Part shown: positions 9,820 to 23,900 of the stretch, piece after piece
Layout of the letters: the number at the start of each line of letters is the position of its first letter
How positions within the stretch are numbered: position 1 is the stretch's first letter
NCBI GenBank assembly: GCA_959347315.1
Contig: OY365817.1
Coordinates: 5,066,643 to 5,130,642 of the forward strand
Source of the DNA: Bimastos eiseni
Lineage: Eukaryota > Annelida > Clitellata > Crassiclitellata > Lumbricidae
Direction: 5' to 3'
Length of the DNA stretch: 64,000 bases
Translations under genes and position numbers: made by a program
Notes under the pieces: model-generated
The model's database searches: none
Told to the model about the DNA's origin: nothing
The model's input: only the letters and a program-made list of their open reading frames with translations

Positions 9820-12800
9820 GTGAGTCATTGATCGATTCATATCTTAAGCGAATCATTCTGATCTTCATCGAACGAAAATTCGTGAATATTCGTGAATGTT
9901 TGGGGATTTTTATTTTTATTTTGGGGATTATTAGTATGACATGATAATTAGTTGATCATTTTCAATTATTTTGTATGTTGTATGTGATTCATATTTTGGT
10001 TAATGGGTCAAGATGATAATCGTAATCCCCAAACTTTTAAAGCGCAGGGCACCCTCATCCATAGGCGAATAGTGCCTTCATCTAGTGGTGAAAGCTTCCA
10101 AAGGTGAAAGCCCCAAAGGGAACCTATTTGGACTGGAAAAAGCTTATAGTCTTTTAAAGTTTGTTGCAACGGCCAACACTTTAGTTTTATGTTTCTTAGG
10201 TATTACGTCATTAAAGTAATTAACGCACGCACAGGTGCACACACTCATACACACACACCCTTCTATAGCCGAATCCCGTCTCATTCTTTATAGCCGTGTC
10301 CTCTGCAGAGTGCAGACTATAGCACACAGGGCTACTAACATCATCTTCGTTAGCTAAAAACTGAAAAAGTAGAAAGCGATGATTTTTAGATCAAATTCTA
10401 CAGCCCTGGAACCCATCTGAAATAAAACTCCAAGGATGAAAAGCCTGGAGGTCAGTGGCGGATCCAGGGGTGCCATGGGGGTGCCATGCGTGCCATTATC
10501 CTCCATTTAGCAATGTGGTGCCCGCCATTGCTAAATATAACAAAATAAAAGAATTGATCACGTTTTAGTGAAAAAAATTTGCAAAATATTACATTTCGTC
10601 TTAAAATTAATCAATTTAGCCCGATTTTTTAATCGCCAAGTGAAAATAATTAACTTCTTGGTGTCCTTCGTTTCGCCAAATAAAAATTTCAAATGTCGAT
10701 TTCTTTTTCACGGTTTCACCAAAAAAACTGTTATCGATCTGGATTAGATTTTCCAGTTAATGGTCGCTAATAATGGAATCACATAATTTAATGTAATGTA
10801 ATCCAACATTGATATAGCGCCTCTTGAAGATATCTACTCAGAGGAGTACTCTGCGCTGGCCTATCTGATGTTAACTGTCATTTAATACAGATGATTTACG
10901 TCAAACAATGACCAGTTGGCCTCTGCTGAAAGAATCGTCAATGACGGGCCCACGCACAAGTGTGGAACTCACCAACGGATTCAAGTGGGTAGATAACAGA
11001 TGGCACGGATGTTCGAAGTTTCTATAGGCCATGTTTCGTCGAAAGCGTATTTAAAGCGGCAACTCTAGACATCACTCGCAACCACGATGACGATATCGAC
11101 GAATAGTTCCTCACTGGTTGATGGTGACGCACTCTCAGGTCATTCGCAGAGGCACAAGGACGAACTAGAAAAGGCATTGGTTGTGTGTGTGTGTGTGTGT
11201 TGGTCGGTTGATTGAATTGCCGCCGCTGCGGGAGGTGAAACTTTCGGATGTGAAATCGTCTGGAGTAGTCATGCCGATCATCAGATAGCCTATATATATA
11301 TATATATATATAATCGCTCTGTCTATATGTCTATGTAGATCTATGCTGGGCGGCCCCAGCCGTCCATGAAGTAGGCCTACTCAGTAGATATGAAGCGGGC
11401 TGGTTCGTTGTGAATGTCGCCTATGATTATTATTTATGAGAATATAGCAAAACGGGGCTTTTCGGCAAAACTGAAACGGTAGTCCTGCTATTTTACCGAA
11501 CCATAACCCTAAAACTCTTGTTTCTATCGTTTCTTTTAAATCAATTTCTGTTAGTCACATTAATTCGACTCGTTTGTTGTTAATTATTCACCGAACTGCA
11601 ACCACTGCATCGCCTTTCCAATCTTGCAAGGATTAGAAGTCATTTAGAGTTCCTCAGTTCTGTCTTCTTTACATTGTTATTGGCCACACCTTAACATGTA
11701 GCTCAGATCCTCGTAATACAAACATCGTATTTTTAGACGTTCTCATTTCTAAATTATTCTCGAAAAGCTGCTTGTGTAAATATAATTCCGGTCAGTTGCT
11801 GCTACATGAGGTGAGAGATGCTAAATGCAATGGGAAAAGACGCTTTTTGTGAAACGAAATGAGTTATTGAAATGACGACTGAATAGGAACCAAATTAAAT
11901 GAATGGTCAAAACAACAAAACAACGATATGCACATATACAGCTGGATGTAGACTACTCCAAAACTCTGACGTAAAATCAGACGCAGCTTTATAGGAAAGC
12001 TGCAATTTATTTTTGATGCGGGAAATAGTTAGCCCTGCTACCCAGCAGAGCGTTGCCACGATCAACCAACCCATGGCCTACTCATCATAGTAGATGAACT
12101 AAGTTTTCTTGAAGTTCAGTTATAGATCGTTGGATGACATCCTATATAGACAGAGCGATTTCGATTGAAGCAATTTCTCCATTAAGGCCATCTACATACT
12201 TCACAGAAAGAAGTAAATACCGCAGCTTAAGTGGGGAACTGAGCAGTTGATTTTACTCTCTTTGAACATCAACCTGTTGAATTCGTTTTGTAGGAGTCTT
12301 TGCCATAGACGAATGTTCTGCAGCTTGGCAATACATTCAAATCAATCCAAATAACCGATCACTTTGTCCAGAAACACCACAAGTAAGTGTAACACCAAAG
12401 GTAACAATCATAAAAATTAAGTAAAACCGGAATAAATTGTAACAACGATAGTAAGTACTAAAACACGGTAAGGAGTTACGCCGGAATTGAGTGAATCTGA
12501 GGTTAATCAATAACAACAGTTGCATCGAAATATATCAAACTCCGACGGAACGTTGGAAATTTACTATTCTGGATGTATGCAGTGTCGAAAGAACGTTGTG
12601 CTAATAGTAAGCATATAAGAACTAAGTAATACTAAGCATAGGCCTACTAAGTAGGCCTAACGTAGAAAGTACCATCTGATGTAACACCAGATGCAAAATT
12701 AAACAGAAATTATGGAACTTTTACAGGTGAAAATGAAAGTATTTAACATCAGAAGTAGGCTTATAAGTTGCTCATTATGAGCAAACTGAAATGACGGCCA

Positions 12801-14911
12801 ACTACAAGAATCATTTTTGATAATCCAAAAGACAGTTTATGTATGGCAGAGAAGATGAATCATTGGATGCTGCTACCAAGAACTGTCGAACAAATTGTAG
12901 AAGCACAGGGCAACGGTTCATTCACGAGCGCTGATTCGACGCTGCGCTCGTGAATAAGCTGGTACCCTGGGCTTGGCTTTCGAGTGGCGCTTTAGAGGTT
13001 TGGAGATTACGATTACGGTGCTGATATCCAGCGCGTTTTCAACATATCTGAATGTTTTCTTTCCTGTTATTCTGAGTTGTAAGCCTTAAGAGGATGTTTG
13101 ACACAAGGAGGCCTAGTTTGCGTATAGGTTTTAGGGTGTAGAGTATGAACCTTAAGCAGTTACAATGTCTCTGATTTCGTTGGCTGTGAACATTCTGCAG
13201 ACATCATTTGTGCGTGGCGCCATTGAAGGCCTTGACCTCTGCCCTTCTATCAACGCTCTACACACTCACCTGGGTTTGCTACTGATTTAATAGGTCTGAA
13301 CATTCACTGAACATTTAAGGCAGACCTGTCGTCTTATGTGCACATAGGTCAACCTTGCGACTCATCCGATTGGACGGATATTATGCATTAGTTTGCCAGA
13401 TGCCATTCCATAAAAATGGCTGTAAATTAAATGGCGCCAAATAGACACCTCCATGCTTAGGAATACTGCCATTTGACGGCAACCTTTCGACTTAAACGAA
13501 TGAATGATGTTAATGATAGTGAGACGTTTTGCCGTTTGAGCGTGTTGACAAACGGTCCTAATCAAAGGAGGATATCACTAAACCACGGTTCAAAGTGAGA
13601 AATATATCGATAACCGACTGAACCCAGAAAGTGCAAACTAAGAATGGCTGCTCATATCATTCGCTCAATCTCTCATTCGTTTGCTTACAATTCATTTGGC
13701 CCCGAAACAAGCCGCGTATTTCTGTGTCCATGTAGCATAACATACCTAAGCATAACATACCTAAGCATAACATACCTAAGCATAACATACCTAAGCATAA
13801 CATACCTAAGCATAACATACCTAAGCAAAGGTCTATTAATTAGCGTCTGTTAGGCTGTGGGCAGGTATACTTCATTTGCAGTTGAAATTTGTTCTGCCTA
13901 ACGTTGTCTTCTTCAGACTCGTCCTTCGAACCGAGTGAATACAACGGAGAGAATAGCACATCTACGTTCAGCGATGAATAACATCACATTGACCGGTGGA
14001 TCACCTTTAGATGCCTACATTGTCCTCATATCCGATGACCACGGGGTCAGTCTCCACTTTCATCTCCATCAATAACATCTCATCTCATCATATACTATAT
14101 ATATAGGCTAAATTTGTTTATTAATTACATAGTCTAGTAAATCAGGCATTCATCATCTCATTCACCTCTTCATCCTGATGTTGAACTGCGCTATTGCAAC
14201 GATTATTTTGTTACATTATTATATCACAATAAACCGCGTAAATGGTATATAGCGTAAATGTAGATATATCAGTTCAATAGTTAGGAAAGTTCATCACAAT
14301 TTACTCTGGGGTCATACGTTTCTCACCATAAGTTTTGTATTACAGCGATCAGAGGCGCGGGGGCCGATTGGTCAGAGCGATCGGCCAATAACGCGGAGGT
14401 TAGACCTACGGGTCCGATCCTCGTCCGAAAAGTTACGGCGTACGGACCTTTAGCAAGACCCTTCACGCACAATCGATCTGCAATATAATTGCATATGCGC
14501 CATCTGTGCACAGAAGCTCACAATATCTATTTGCAGTTGTTTTGTATTGTGTTTATATGACACATAGTGTCCGTTTCTACGTCGACCCTTAAAATCGTGA
14601 AATCTCTGAACTGTTATCATACATTCATTCATTCATATCGAACATTTAATAGTAACTATAGAGGTCAATGATTTCTACCTACATCACTCCGTCCATATAA
14701 CTAGTTCAGAACGAACGTGAAACGACTCCTGCAGCCTTCGTCACTAATCGCAACCTTCAGAATTTTACATTAATGGAACAGAGTATATCGATCCAGCGCT
14801 CGAGTTACTTGTCTTAATTTACATAGGTTAGCATACAATTGGTTGCCGAAACCTTTCACCTCGAACGAAGACGACGACCACTGTTGACGACCGCCGGCCA
14901 AATAACTCGAT

Positions 14912-14977
<66 letters not shown>

Positions 14978-17900
14978 ATCATATATATATATATATGATA
15001 TCATATATATATATATAATCATTATGATGGTCGTTGGTGTCGCTCTTCGCCTATTACCCGTTAGAGATTGCTGAACAGATTCTTAGGAAAGGCATTGGAT
15101 GTGCTGTTGTGCCCACGCATTTCCGTCACTAATCAACAGATATCGGTTTACTTCCCTGAGTATGGCTTTCAGTAGGGGCCATGCACTAACTCCGTGACCA
15201 AGTAGGATCCAGCAGGTTCGTCCACTTCTGACTCGATGTAGGGTTATGGTCTACTAACCCTTTCAGTTTGAGACTGATTGAAGCGTTGTTGAACACGTCG
15301 CTTTAGAGTCTCTAGACTTGCCTTACGCTTGTTGTTTTTTTAAACCGACACCGTTCCATAACGAAAATGACTTGGTGTCTCCGAGCTTGGGACTGGCACT
15401 GTCAGAGTACGACCAGTGGCCGAGTTACCTTACGTAATTCCCTATATACAGAGCGGTCGAGTGAGCGGTTTCGACATCGGTCTGAGGCGTCACTGTGTAG
15501 GGACCTTGAGCATGTCCTTTGCGCACAATTGCTCTGCAGTACAACTGCAATTGCGCCGTCGAGGCGTGTGCACTTCTAAGCAAAAAAATTTGGAAGAAGG
15601 GCGGTAGCAAATTTCGGTAATTAATTATATTTTATATGTATATGTATGTATATAAAGGCCTACAAGAAATGAGGAAACTTTTCTTTGGCACATGACAATG
15701 ATTTGCTATTATGACATTTTGCATATAATTATATCCCTGCTGCCTTCCTGAAGCGTTTGGAGACTTTCCTTTTTTCTGTTTTTCTTTTGTGTTGAGTTTT
15801 GAGCGCCTCTGATTCGAATGCCGCAATATAAGTGCTCCATTGCATTACATTACATTCGTGATCTAGGAAACATGTGAAGTATCGAGCAAATCAAGTACCT
15901 GCCTACATTATGTTAATATGGAACCAGAATAGGACAGTATTATTGGTTTAATTGTTAAAAAATATTTATGTGAACTGTAATTCTACTAATTAACAATCTT
16001 CCGCTTCATTTATTATAAACTGCATAAAAGTTATCAGGCCTACATTGATATTTTGATAACGATACGGCTCGGTGGCCGATTGGTTTGAACGGTGGGCCTG
16101 TAACGCGGAGAGTTCGATCATCGTCCGAGGAGTAACTGTGTATGGATCTTGAGCAAGTCCTTTACATGCAACTGCTCTGCAATATAACTGCCATCGCCAC
16201 CTCGAGACGTGTGTGCGCTTATAAAACTAAATGTTAGAAGGACGAAATAAAGGTGCAATATAAAGTAGCAGTTGTGTTGTATTGTTTCTTGTTACTGTGT
16301 AACGTTTCTGAGTGAGACAGTGGCAGCAACTAGGCCGACCAAATGTATACAGCTATATCCGCTGATTCGGTTTGAGTTTCGATTCTAATTTGAACCTTTT
16401 CCCCGTTTCGATTCGAGAGATTCGCAGGTCCCTACTAATCAGAGGGAACGGACAAAGCCCCCCGGACAAAAGCCCCTCCGATTTTGGGTAGGACATTTGC
16501 CCTCCCTCCGGACAAAGGCCCCCTAGTGTGAAGTATGAACGGATGATGATATATTTAACTGCCATTATGTAAAATATATGAAAACAAGCAAATAATTATC
16601 GTGTCGTATAGGAGACAAAGTGAGTCCAGTTCTGAATCTTTATTTTGTTGTGCTGGATGCATAAATACTACAAACAGTCTGTGACACGCCTTAATAAGCG
16701 GTGAAGGTCGTCAGCTAGTAACCAGCTAGGCCTACAGTTGGTTAGCAAACTGTCAGTGACACTCGATAATCATCTCCCATTAATAAGAGAGAGTGGGTGA
16801 ATACCTCTATATAGATGATAATCTAAGAATATAAGCGGTGAAGGTCAGCTAGTAAGTATGCTTACAGTTGACGACAGTCAGCCAGTGACACGCGATAATC
16901 ATCTTTCTAAGAGTGGGTGAAGACCCCTATAGACGAAAATCTCAGAAAAGTGTGCTTATAAAACGAAGACTTCTACGATGCACACCTCATATTACAAACC
17001 ATTTCGTCTTCAAACTTTGCAGGTATTGGAACCAAAGCAATATGTCAACCCGATAAAAATAAATATCTTACAGGTTTAGTAACACTTAGCCAACATGGAT
17101 ACATCCATGCACACATCCGTATTGTGCATACAACCATCCATCATATGTACACACATACAAGCATGCATATATAATTTGGGAGAGCTTATGGTCTACACTG
17201 GGGAGGGGCTTTTGTTCTGGGGGCTTTTTCCGGGGGGGCTTTTATCCTAGACTCATTAATCAGAGCCAATGGCAACTCACAGTACCTGGATGAAAGTAAC
17301 TCGCATCATGCGTGGAATTATCTAAATAATGTTAAAGGTTGAGTTGTAGGGATAGATATGTCCTAAATCAGCGCTGCGCTCGACGCTTTATAAATAGCAA
17401 CCAAAGCAAGCGACGCAGCTCCTAACATTGAACCTAAAAATGGTGTTCCTACAAAACCGTGCAATTTTGGAAAAGATGCACGAGTCGATATCGTTTGAGT
17501 TGCAATTTTAATTGTTAAGGTATTTCCACTTATTTAACCGCTATTTTCCGTATAAACTTAGTTAATTTTAGTAATAACATTGGCCTATAGTGCAATACAT
17601 GGTCCGTTGTTAAAAGATAACTCGAATGTGCAGAGCAGAGAACGAGATGGTCCTTAATAAAAATACATTTAATGATTAATTTTCCGATAGACTCTTATAA
17701 ACGACTGATGGTTGTTATTTTTGACTGTGTAGAGCCAGGTTTCCGACTGGGATCGTCGTCTACAATACGTGACTGGACTCTCTGGTTCAGCAGGTAACAC
17801 TTCAGGAAAGTAAAGATCCAACGTTTGGAGGAATAATAATTATAAAAGTGCGTGACTTCAAATTAACCGGAAGCCAATGCCATAGAGTAGATAATCAGGA

Positions 17901-20900
17901 AATCCAGAATTAGGGAAAGCACAGTACGCGAAGCTTTCGTTAATAGTTAATATAAACGATGCCAAGGTTGACAAAAATGTAGGCCTTTGTATATACCAAT
18001 CATTTATATAGCGCTTTACAAACTAACGATCCGTAAATCATAATTATAATGGCTGTCGTTGCTGCAATTATTCTTCTAATTCTCCTTTGTTTAACAAGCA
18101 TTTGTTTTTCACGGAACTATATTCTACAGTCATTGATTCGTTCGGCACGTGTCAGATTCGTTGAAGAGGCTGACGTTGGATTTCCTCTTTTAATTGTTTA
18201 AGGTCATATTCTGAATCGATAGATTAGGCCATCTGGTGGTTGCAGAAACTAGGTGGTAGGTTCTTCCAGGCGACTGTGATACCCTCTCACTCATCATCGT
18301 ACAATTCTCGTTGAAGAATATAGAAGTCGTCTGACCAACAGAAGCAATGCAACCGGCTTTTCGGATGGTGTTATCGCTCTTGAGCTTCACCCAAACTATT
18401 GATTTTAAGGACGAGGCCTATGGGAACAACTTTATAATTATTATAATGCAAACCTGAATGTATACTGTTTAAAGTATTTTATTGAAATCGCGAAATGTAG
18501 TGACTGAACTGTGACAAGCGCTCATCTCCTAAGAACAAGTTCCAGTAAGACACACTATAGGCCTACTCAGTATGATTAAAGAGGAAACCCAACATCAGTC
18601 TCTCTGGCTGTTGGTTTACAACGTGATCGTTGTTGATTTTTCTCTAGGCTATGCTTTGATAACGAAGAATCAAACTGCTTTGTGGACCGATGGCAGATAT
18701 TTCCTTCAGGCAGACATGCAGATGGATTGCAATTGGATACTAATGAAAAGAGGTAACCACTCATGATGGTATTGTAAGGCGTAGCTCTGAGAGGCAACTT
18801 CCAGAAGTGAACTGTACATATATGTTATTATGGCATATGCGTTGCGGTCATTAGTTAGATTTCGGACAGAACAGACAGAGTAGTCTACATTGACGGTCAG
18901 ACGGTCGTTCGAGTGGATTATTTTGTAGGTCATAAGTTCTTCGATATATGCAAAATGTGTTCGTTAAATAAAGCCTAATGTACCACAAGTGATCTTCTAT
19001 TTATTGAAAAGATTGCTCATGCTCGATGTCAATGAAAGCAGAATGACTTCGTAAGTATACACACCAGATATAATTATCTTGTAGTTTGAGGATCATCGCT
19101 CTTCTGCTCTTTGCTCAATGAGCTTATCAGTCGACGTACATAACTTAGGTATTTTAGACATAATAATTTTATTGTATGCTAGTGTTTGTATTAAGCGCTT
19201 TGTACACAGTATTGCCTGAATTAAAAAGCAAGGAAACTACGAAGCTTCGAGGATAACACAATTTCTACAACCCCATTTACTATCTGTTAATGAATGTGAA
19301 AAACGAGGTTCATGATTTAGAGAATCATTCGTCATTGACGTTTTTGTGTTAATACAATTACACCTGACTATGTTCGTCAATAACCCTGTTATACATGATG
19401 CTAATTGTTGTTCAATTCATTAATTATTTGGTTGTTTCTACCGTATCAAAATTTATGTGGAAGGTGCTGAGCAGTTTGAATCCTGCGTAAGAGACTAAAA
19501 GAGTATGGATTGGTGTTTTCCTATAGGTCAACCGGGTTATCCAACAGGAGAGAATTGGCTTCTCAGTGTCCTGCCAAATGGCGCACTTGTTGGAGCCTAT
19601 CCAAACTACGTTTCTATCAGTTCGTATTCATTCTCTTGCACCTTGTTATTAAAACTGTCAACGTAAATATTGTCCTTGTGATCATCACTTTCAAAAGAAG
19701 CTTACTGAACCGTTGTAAACAAATGATTTGTTAGTGATGCATGTTTTAATCGTCGTTGTCACAACCTTGTGACCAAGGTAACTACAAGAAGGAATATCAA
19801 TGGTGAGAGACAGATGGGCCAACACGGAGACAGGCAGAAGAGTGAGCAAATTATTGTTAAATATTGTCAAACTGTTTAAGCCGAATTGTTTGGACTCCTT
19901 GCTGTGGTTCAGCCAACGCATCTGTACGAACATGCGGTCTCGTTCTCGTCTCAGAAGTACAATCTCATATCGATGGATATATTATTCTCTTATAATTACA
20001 AGATGCATGACAGGCGATAGTAGTGCAAGTCCAAGTGTTACATTATTCATATATTGTTGTATTCAACTGTCTAAGACATCTGGCAGTGATACGAGAGGCC
20101 AAGTGTTATATATGGCAAGATGTTGTTTGATTCTGATTTCTCAGGTATATGGGAGTCCTATCGAAAGGCTCTTTCGGGCAAAGCTACTCTTGTCAAAATG
20201 GATAAGGATCTTGTGGACATCATCTGGACCGACCCAAATCGACCCCCTCGACCTAACAATCCGCCTTTCGTTCATGCGATTGACTTTGCAGGTAAACCGG
20301 AAATCATCTTCTATATAATTGTATGGGACTCTTCATCTAATATCACCATTTCTTCGTTCAAGTGTTCAATGCAGTGAATTCTATCTCGCAATATAGTTGG
20401 GTTGCCATTTAAAATATTTTCCTAGTAACGTGGCATCAGGGTCCGATTTGTCAAAAAAGAAGCAGGGGCTCGGAAATCTGAAAATTTTCGCAATTTCAGA
20501 GAATTCTTTTATTTACCATGTGTTCGTCGTATTATAAACCACTCGCAGAGGATAGGCCTACTATTTGTCGTAGTCTCCATATTGACCAGATTTTTTTACT
20601 CACCCACACAGCCACACGTGTGCAAACGCACGCGCGCACTTGCAAGAAACATCACTTTTTTCCAACTTCCACAATCGCCTTATCTGGCACCATAACGCTC
20701 AGATTTCAGCCAGACTGGTTAGACCGTTAGAGTGCAGGATATGTCATGAGCCCCTGCTAAAGAGAGCATGTGGATCTCGGTTGGGTTGGCATTATATTAC
20801 ATTGTGACATGTAAGAGATATTAATCATGAGCTAGTTCAGTCCTTGTATTCTAAATGGCGTGGGGGTCAATTCAAACGGCGACTACATCATATTAGAAGG

Positions 20901-23900
20901 GTTAAAGTCATATAAATAATTGCGTGCTCTGTCTCTGTCCTCTGTCTCTGTCTCTGTCTCTCTGTCTCTCTGTCTCTCTCTGTCTCTCTTTCTCTCTCTC
21001 TTTTTTTTTTCTCTCTCTCTCTCTCAAAGTCGGATTAATTGGCCTCTGAGTGCTCGATTCCTTGTCTCAAAAGCCTTCAATACATTGTGTGATGCACCCT
21101 ATAAGAGTCGCTTGATGTTCCCTTGTTGTTCCCTCGAACAGACAAAGCCTAGACTACCTTTTCTAACCAGAATTTGTAGATCCAAACTGAGTCACCAAGT
21201 GAAATCGAAGTCCAGGTCCATTATTAATCTGTCCTTGATCAATGAATACAGAGCGGGCAGCAAATGCAATCCTACACTACACCGTGGGTAAAGAACTTGA
21301 GGGGGTCAAGCCTACCCCTTCCCCCGGGGGTCGGCCAGAGGTCGGAAGCTTGGGGTCAAAGAAAGAAGCATGGGGGTCCAACCCCTCTGACCCCCCCCCC
21401 CACCCCGACAAATCGACACTGCGTGGCATATACCTCACAGACTGCGTGAGTATACCGTTAAGTACGAGTCCGTGTTTTTTGGCTCTTCCAGCTGAGATCA
21501 TCTCCCTGATCAAGATCTGAGGATATAGCCTTATACTCTCTTACCCTCAGCTCCTCAAACATCTGAATACTGTCTGCTTGAAACGACAAAGAAATGGAGA
21601 CACTTTTGGAAAGAGCTCTTACCCACCGATGAACTTTATTATAGCCTTAGCTGCCTGCGTCTATGAACCAATGCACGAATATTAAAACGAGATTGCGTTG
21701 CGTCAATTGTGTTGTCGTGGCTTATGCTGATGGATCGTTGAACAAGAAGGACTTCTTTCTACTGACTGTGTGTCGACTTTAGTCTATGGCCAACAGATCC
21801 TCATCGGGTGCAGGGAGCCAGTCACCCATTAGAAGGCAGCGAGGCGTCATCCAACTCGAGACGTCCAACAAATACATAGACACATATAACAAATAAATGA
21901 CTGTACAATATACATGTGCGGATTGTACGCATTTTGTGCAGACATTTGTAATGAAGTTTATGTAAGTATGTAAGTATGTATATGAACATTTATATAGCGC
22001 CCTACCAGAACCTCACGAGGGCGCTTAAATAAAATATAGTAGGTAAGGTAAGCAAGTAAGTAAATAAACTGTATATCTATTTTTATACTTATGTTTGTGT
22101 GTAGACATGTGGCCTATGTCGTTCCTAGATTTTCTTTTATAGGTGTGACTTGGCAGAATAAGTTGTCACAAGTCCGAGAGAAATTTGCTGAACAAAACGC
22201 CGATGCATTGGTCGTCACAATCTTAGAGGAATCTGCGTGTAAGTCATGTGACACCTGTTTTGCATCTGAATATTTTTTTTATTCAATCGAAAGCAATGAC
22301 TTCGGTTGTATCTGATGCTGATCAGCAGGCTTGGGCAAACTAACTAATCGATCAATCGAGTTTCACTAATCGGTTAATCGAGGGTCCAAATAGCTCGATT
22401 AATCAATTAATCGATTAATCGCGATTGTTCCATTAGTGCGATTGGCTCGATTGTTCGATTAGTACGATTAGCTCGATTGATTTGCAAATACTACTGAAAT
22501 ATGAACAAATATGTCATCCGCGTCATAAATAAGATGCAATGCTGCCTCCACGATTAGTCTACGCGGGCTACTGTAACAGAGCATTCACTAAGTTAACATC
22601 ACGAGTTATGATACTACAATTTACTAATTGCTCTAGTCTAGCTAATCGAACAATCGAGCTAATCGTGCTAATCGATTAATCCCACTAATCGATTAATCGC
22701 ACAAATGAAGCAATAGATTAATGGATTAATCGCACATCGAACATTCGATTAATTGCGCTAATCGATTAATCGCACAAATCGAATAATCGATTAATCTATT
22801 AATCGCACTAATCGAACACTCACGCACGCTTGTAGGGATGTAGGTCTACTCTAACAGGCCTCGTTGAATTGGACATAATTTCGTCTGTTTCCTTTAGGAG
22901 TCTACGATCTGCTGTTAACAGGGTCTGTCTGTTGATTTCGGTGACTGGTTCGTTGTGGTAGCGTTGTGAAGCTCTTTGCGCTCGTTCTGTTCTTTTTAAG
23001 TTGTTGAGAGATAAACTTTAGACAATTCATATTTCTTGCGTCTACTTAGGATGTCGACAGGGCCAATTAATTGCCGACTGGATTTCGACTACATGTACAA
23101 TTGTACACCCCTCCAAATCACCATTCTCTAAGCATCATTCTCTACAATGGAATTGGTTTCATATCTCTGATTTCCGAGAAAAGCGTGTCAATTTATTCCC
23201 TTAAATAAATCCGCCATTTTGTTGTCTCTTTTGTCTATTTAACTATTATTTCGACAGAGTTACGATAGACGCCTTAGAAATATTCTGCTACATGGTATCT
23301 TTATATTTGCATTTAACGCCTCCAATGAGTATCTTTGAAGTGGCTGTATAAATTATGAAATAACAATGAAGCAATTGTTATTATGGCGAAGGAATGCTTT
23401 ATTTTAGGGCTGTTTAACCTGCGCGGAACGGATCAGACGTCGTCTCTCTTCTTAGCTTATTCCATTGTTCTTCCGAATGAAGCAAGGTTAGTTTGATTGC
23501 TTCTACGAGAGGCTCAAGGCTTTGTTTCAGAACTATAGTCTAATCATCTGATTCCTTATGTATAGAACACTGTGACAAAACTCAGTACATGGTATAATCA
23601 TATCGACGCTTCTCGAATAATTCTACTCCGATTAAAGGAATGGACTGTAGGCCTATGGAAGAGGCAGTTGGAGTTGTCCGTGGAGTCGGTGCAGAATTGA
23701 CAGGACGTCATCTGGAGATAGTTTGGAGCAACACATGTATGGCCAAGTAGCTGGAACCAGTCTATATGCCAAGCAGAACTTTGGAAAGTCGTTTTGAAGT
23801 CTATTGAGTTCTACTTATCTCGTCTTAGATGCGTATTTCTGCCTTTTCACCGTTTCGCCGTTTCTCTCTCTTCATATAATAGTTTTTCTCACGTCCCAAT

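Larger units (their letters stand above)
17794..22142. other. Introns 4 to 7: little structure
   Basis: Apart from exons 5, 6 and 7 and the CT-rich tract near 20933, I recognise only short LINE/SINE-tail words (tatagcgc near 18008 and 21995) and a possible tRNA-like SINE relic at about 20705-20810. Confidence 0.5.

Noticed and set aside
14352..14430. Functional tRNA gene
   Set aside because: Boxes A and B are present but the acceptor stem and anticodon arm do not form, and the same sequence recurs with a SINE body.
19800..20377. 172-codon + strand frame (19800-20318)
   Set aside because: It overlaps exon 7 of aminopeptidase P in another frame and shows no family motif.
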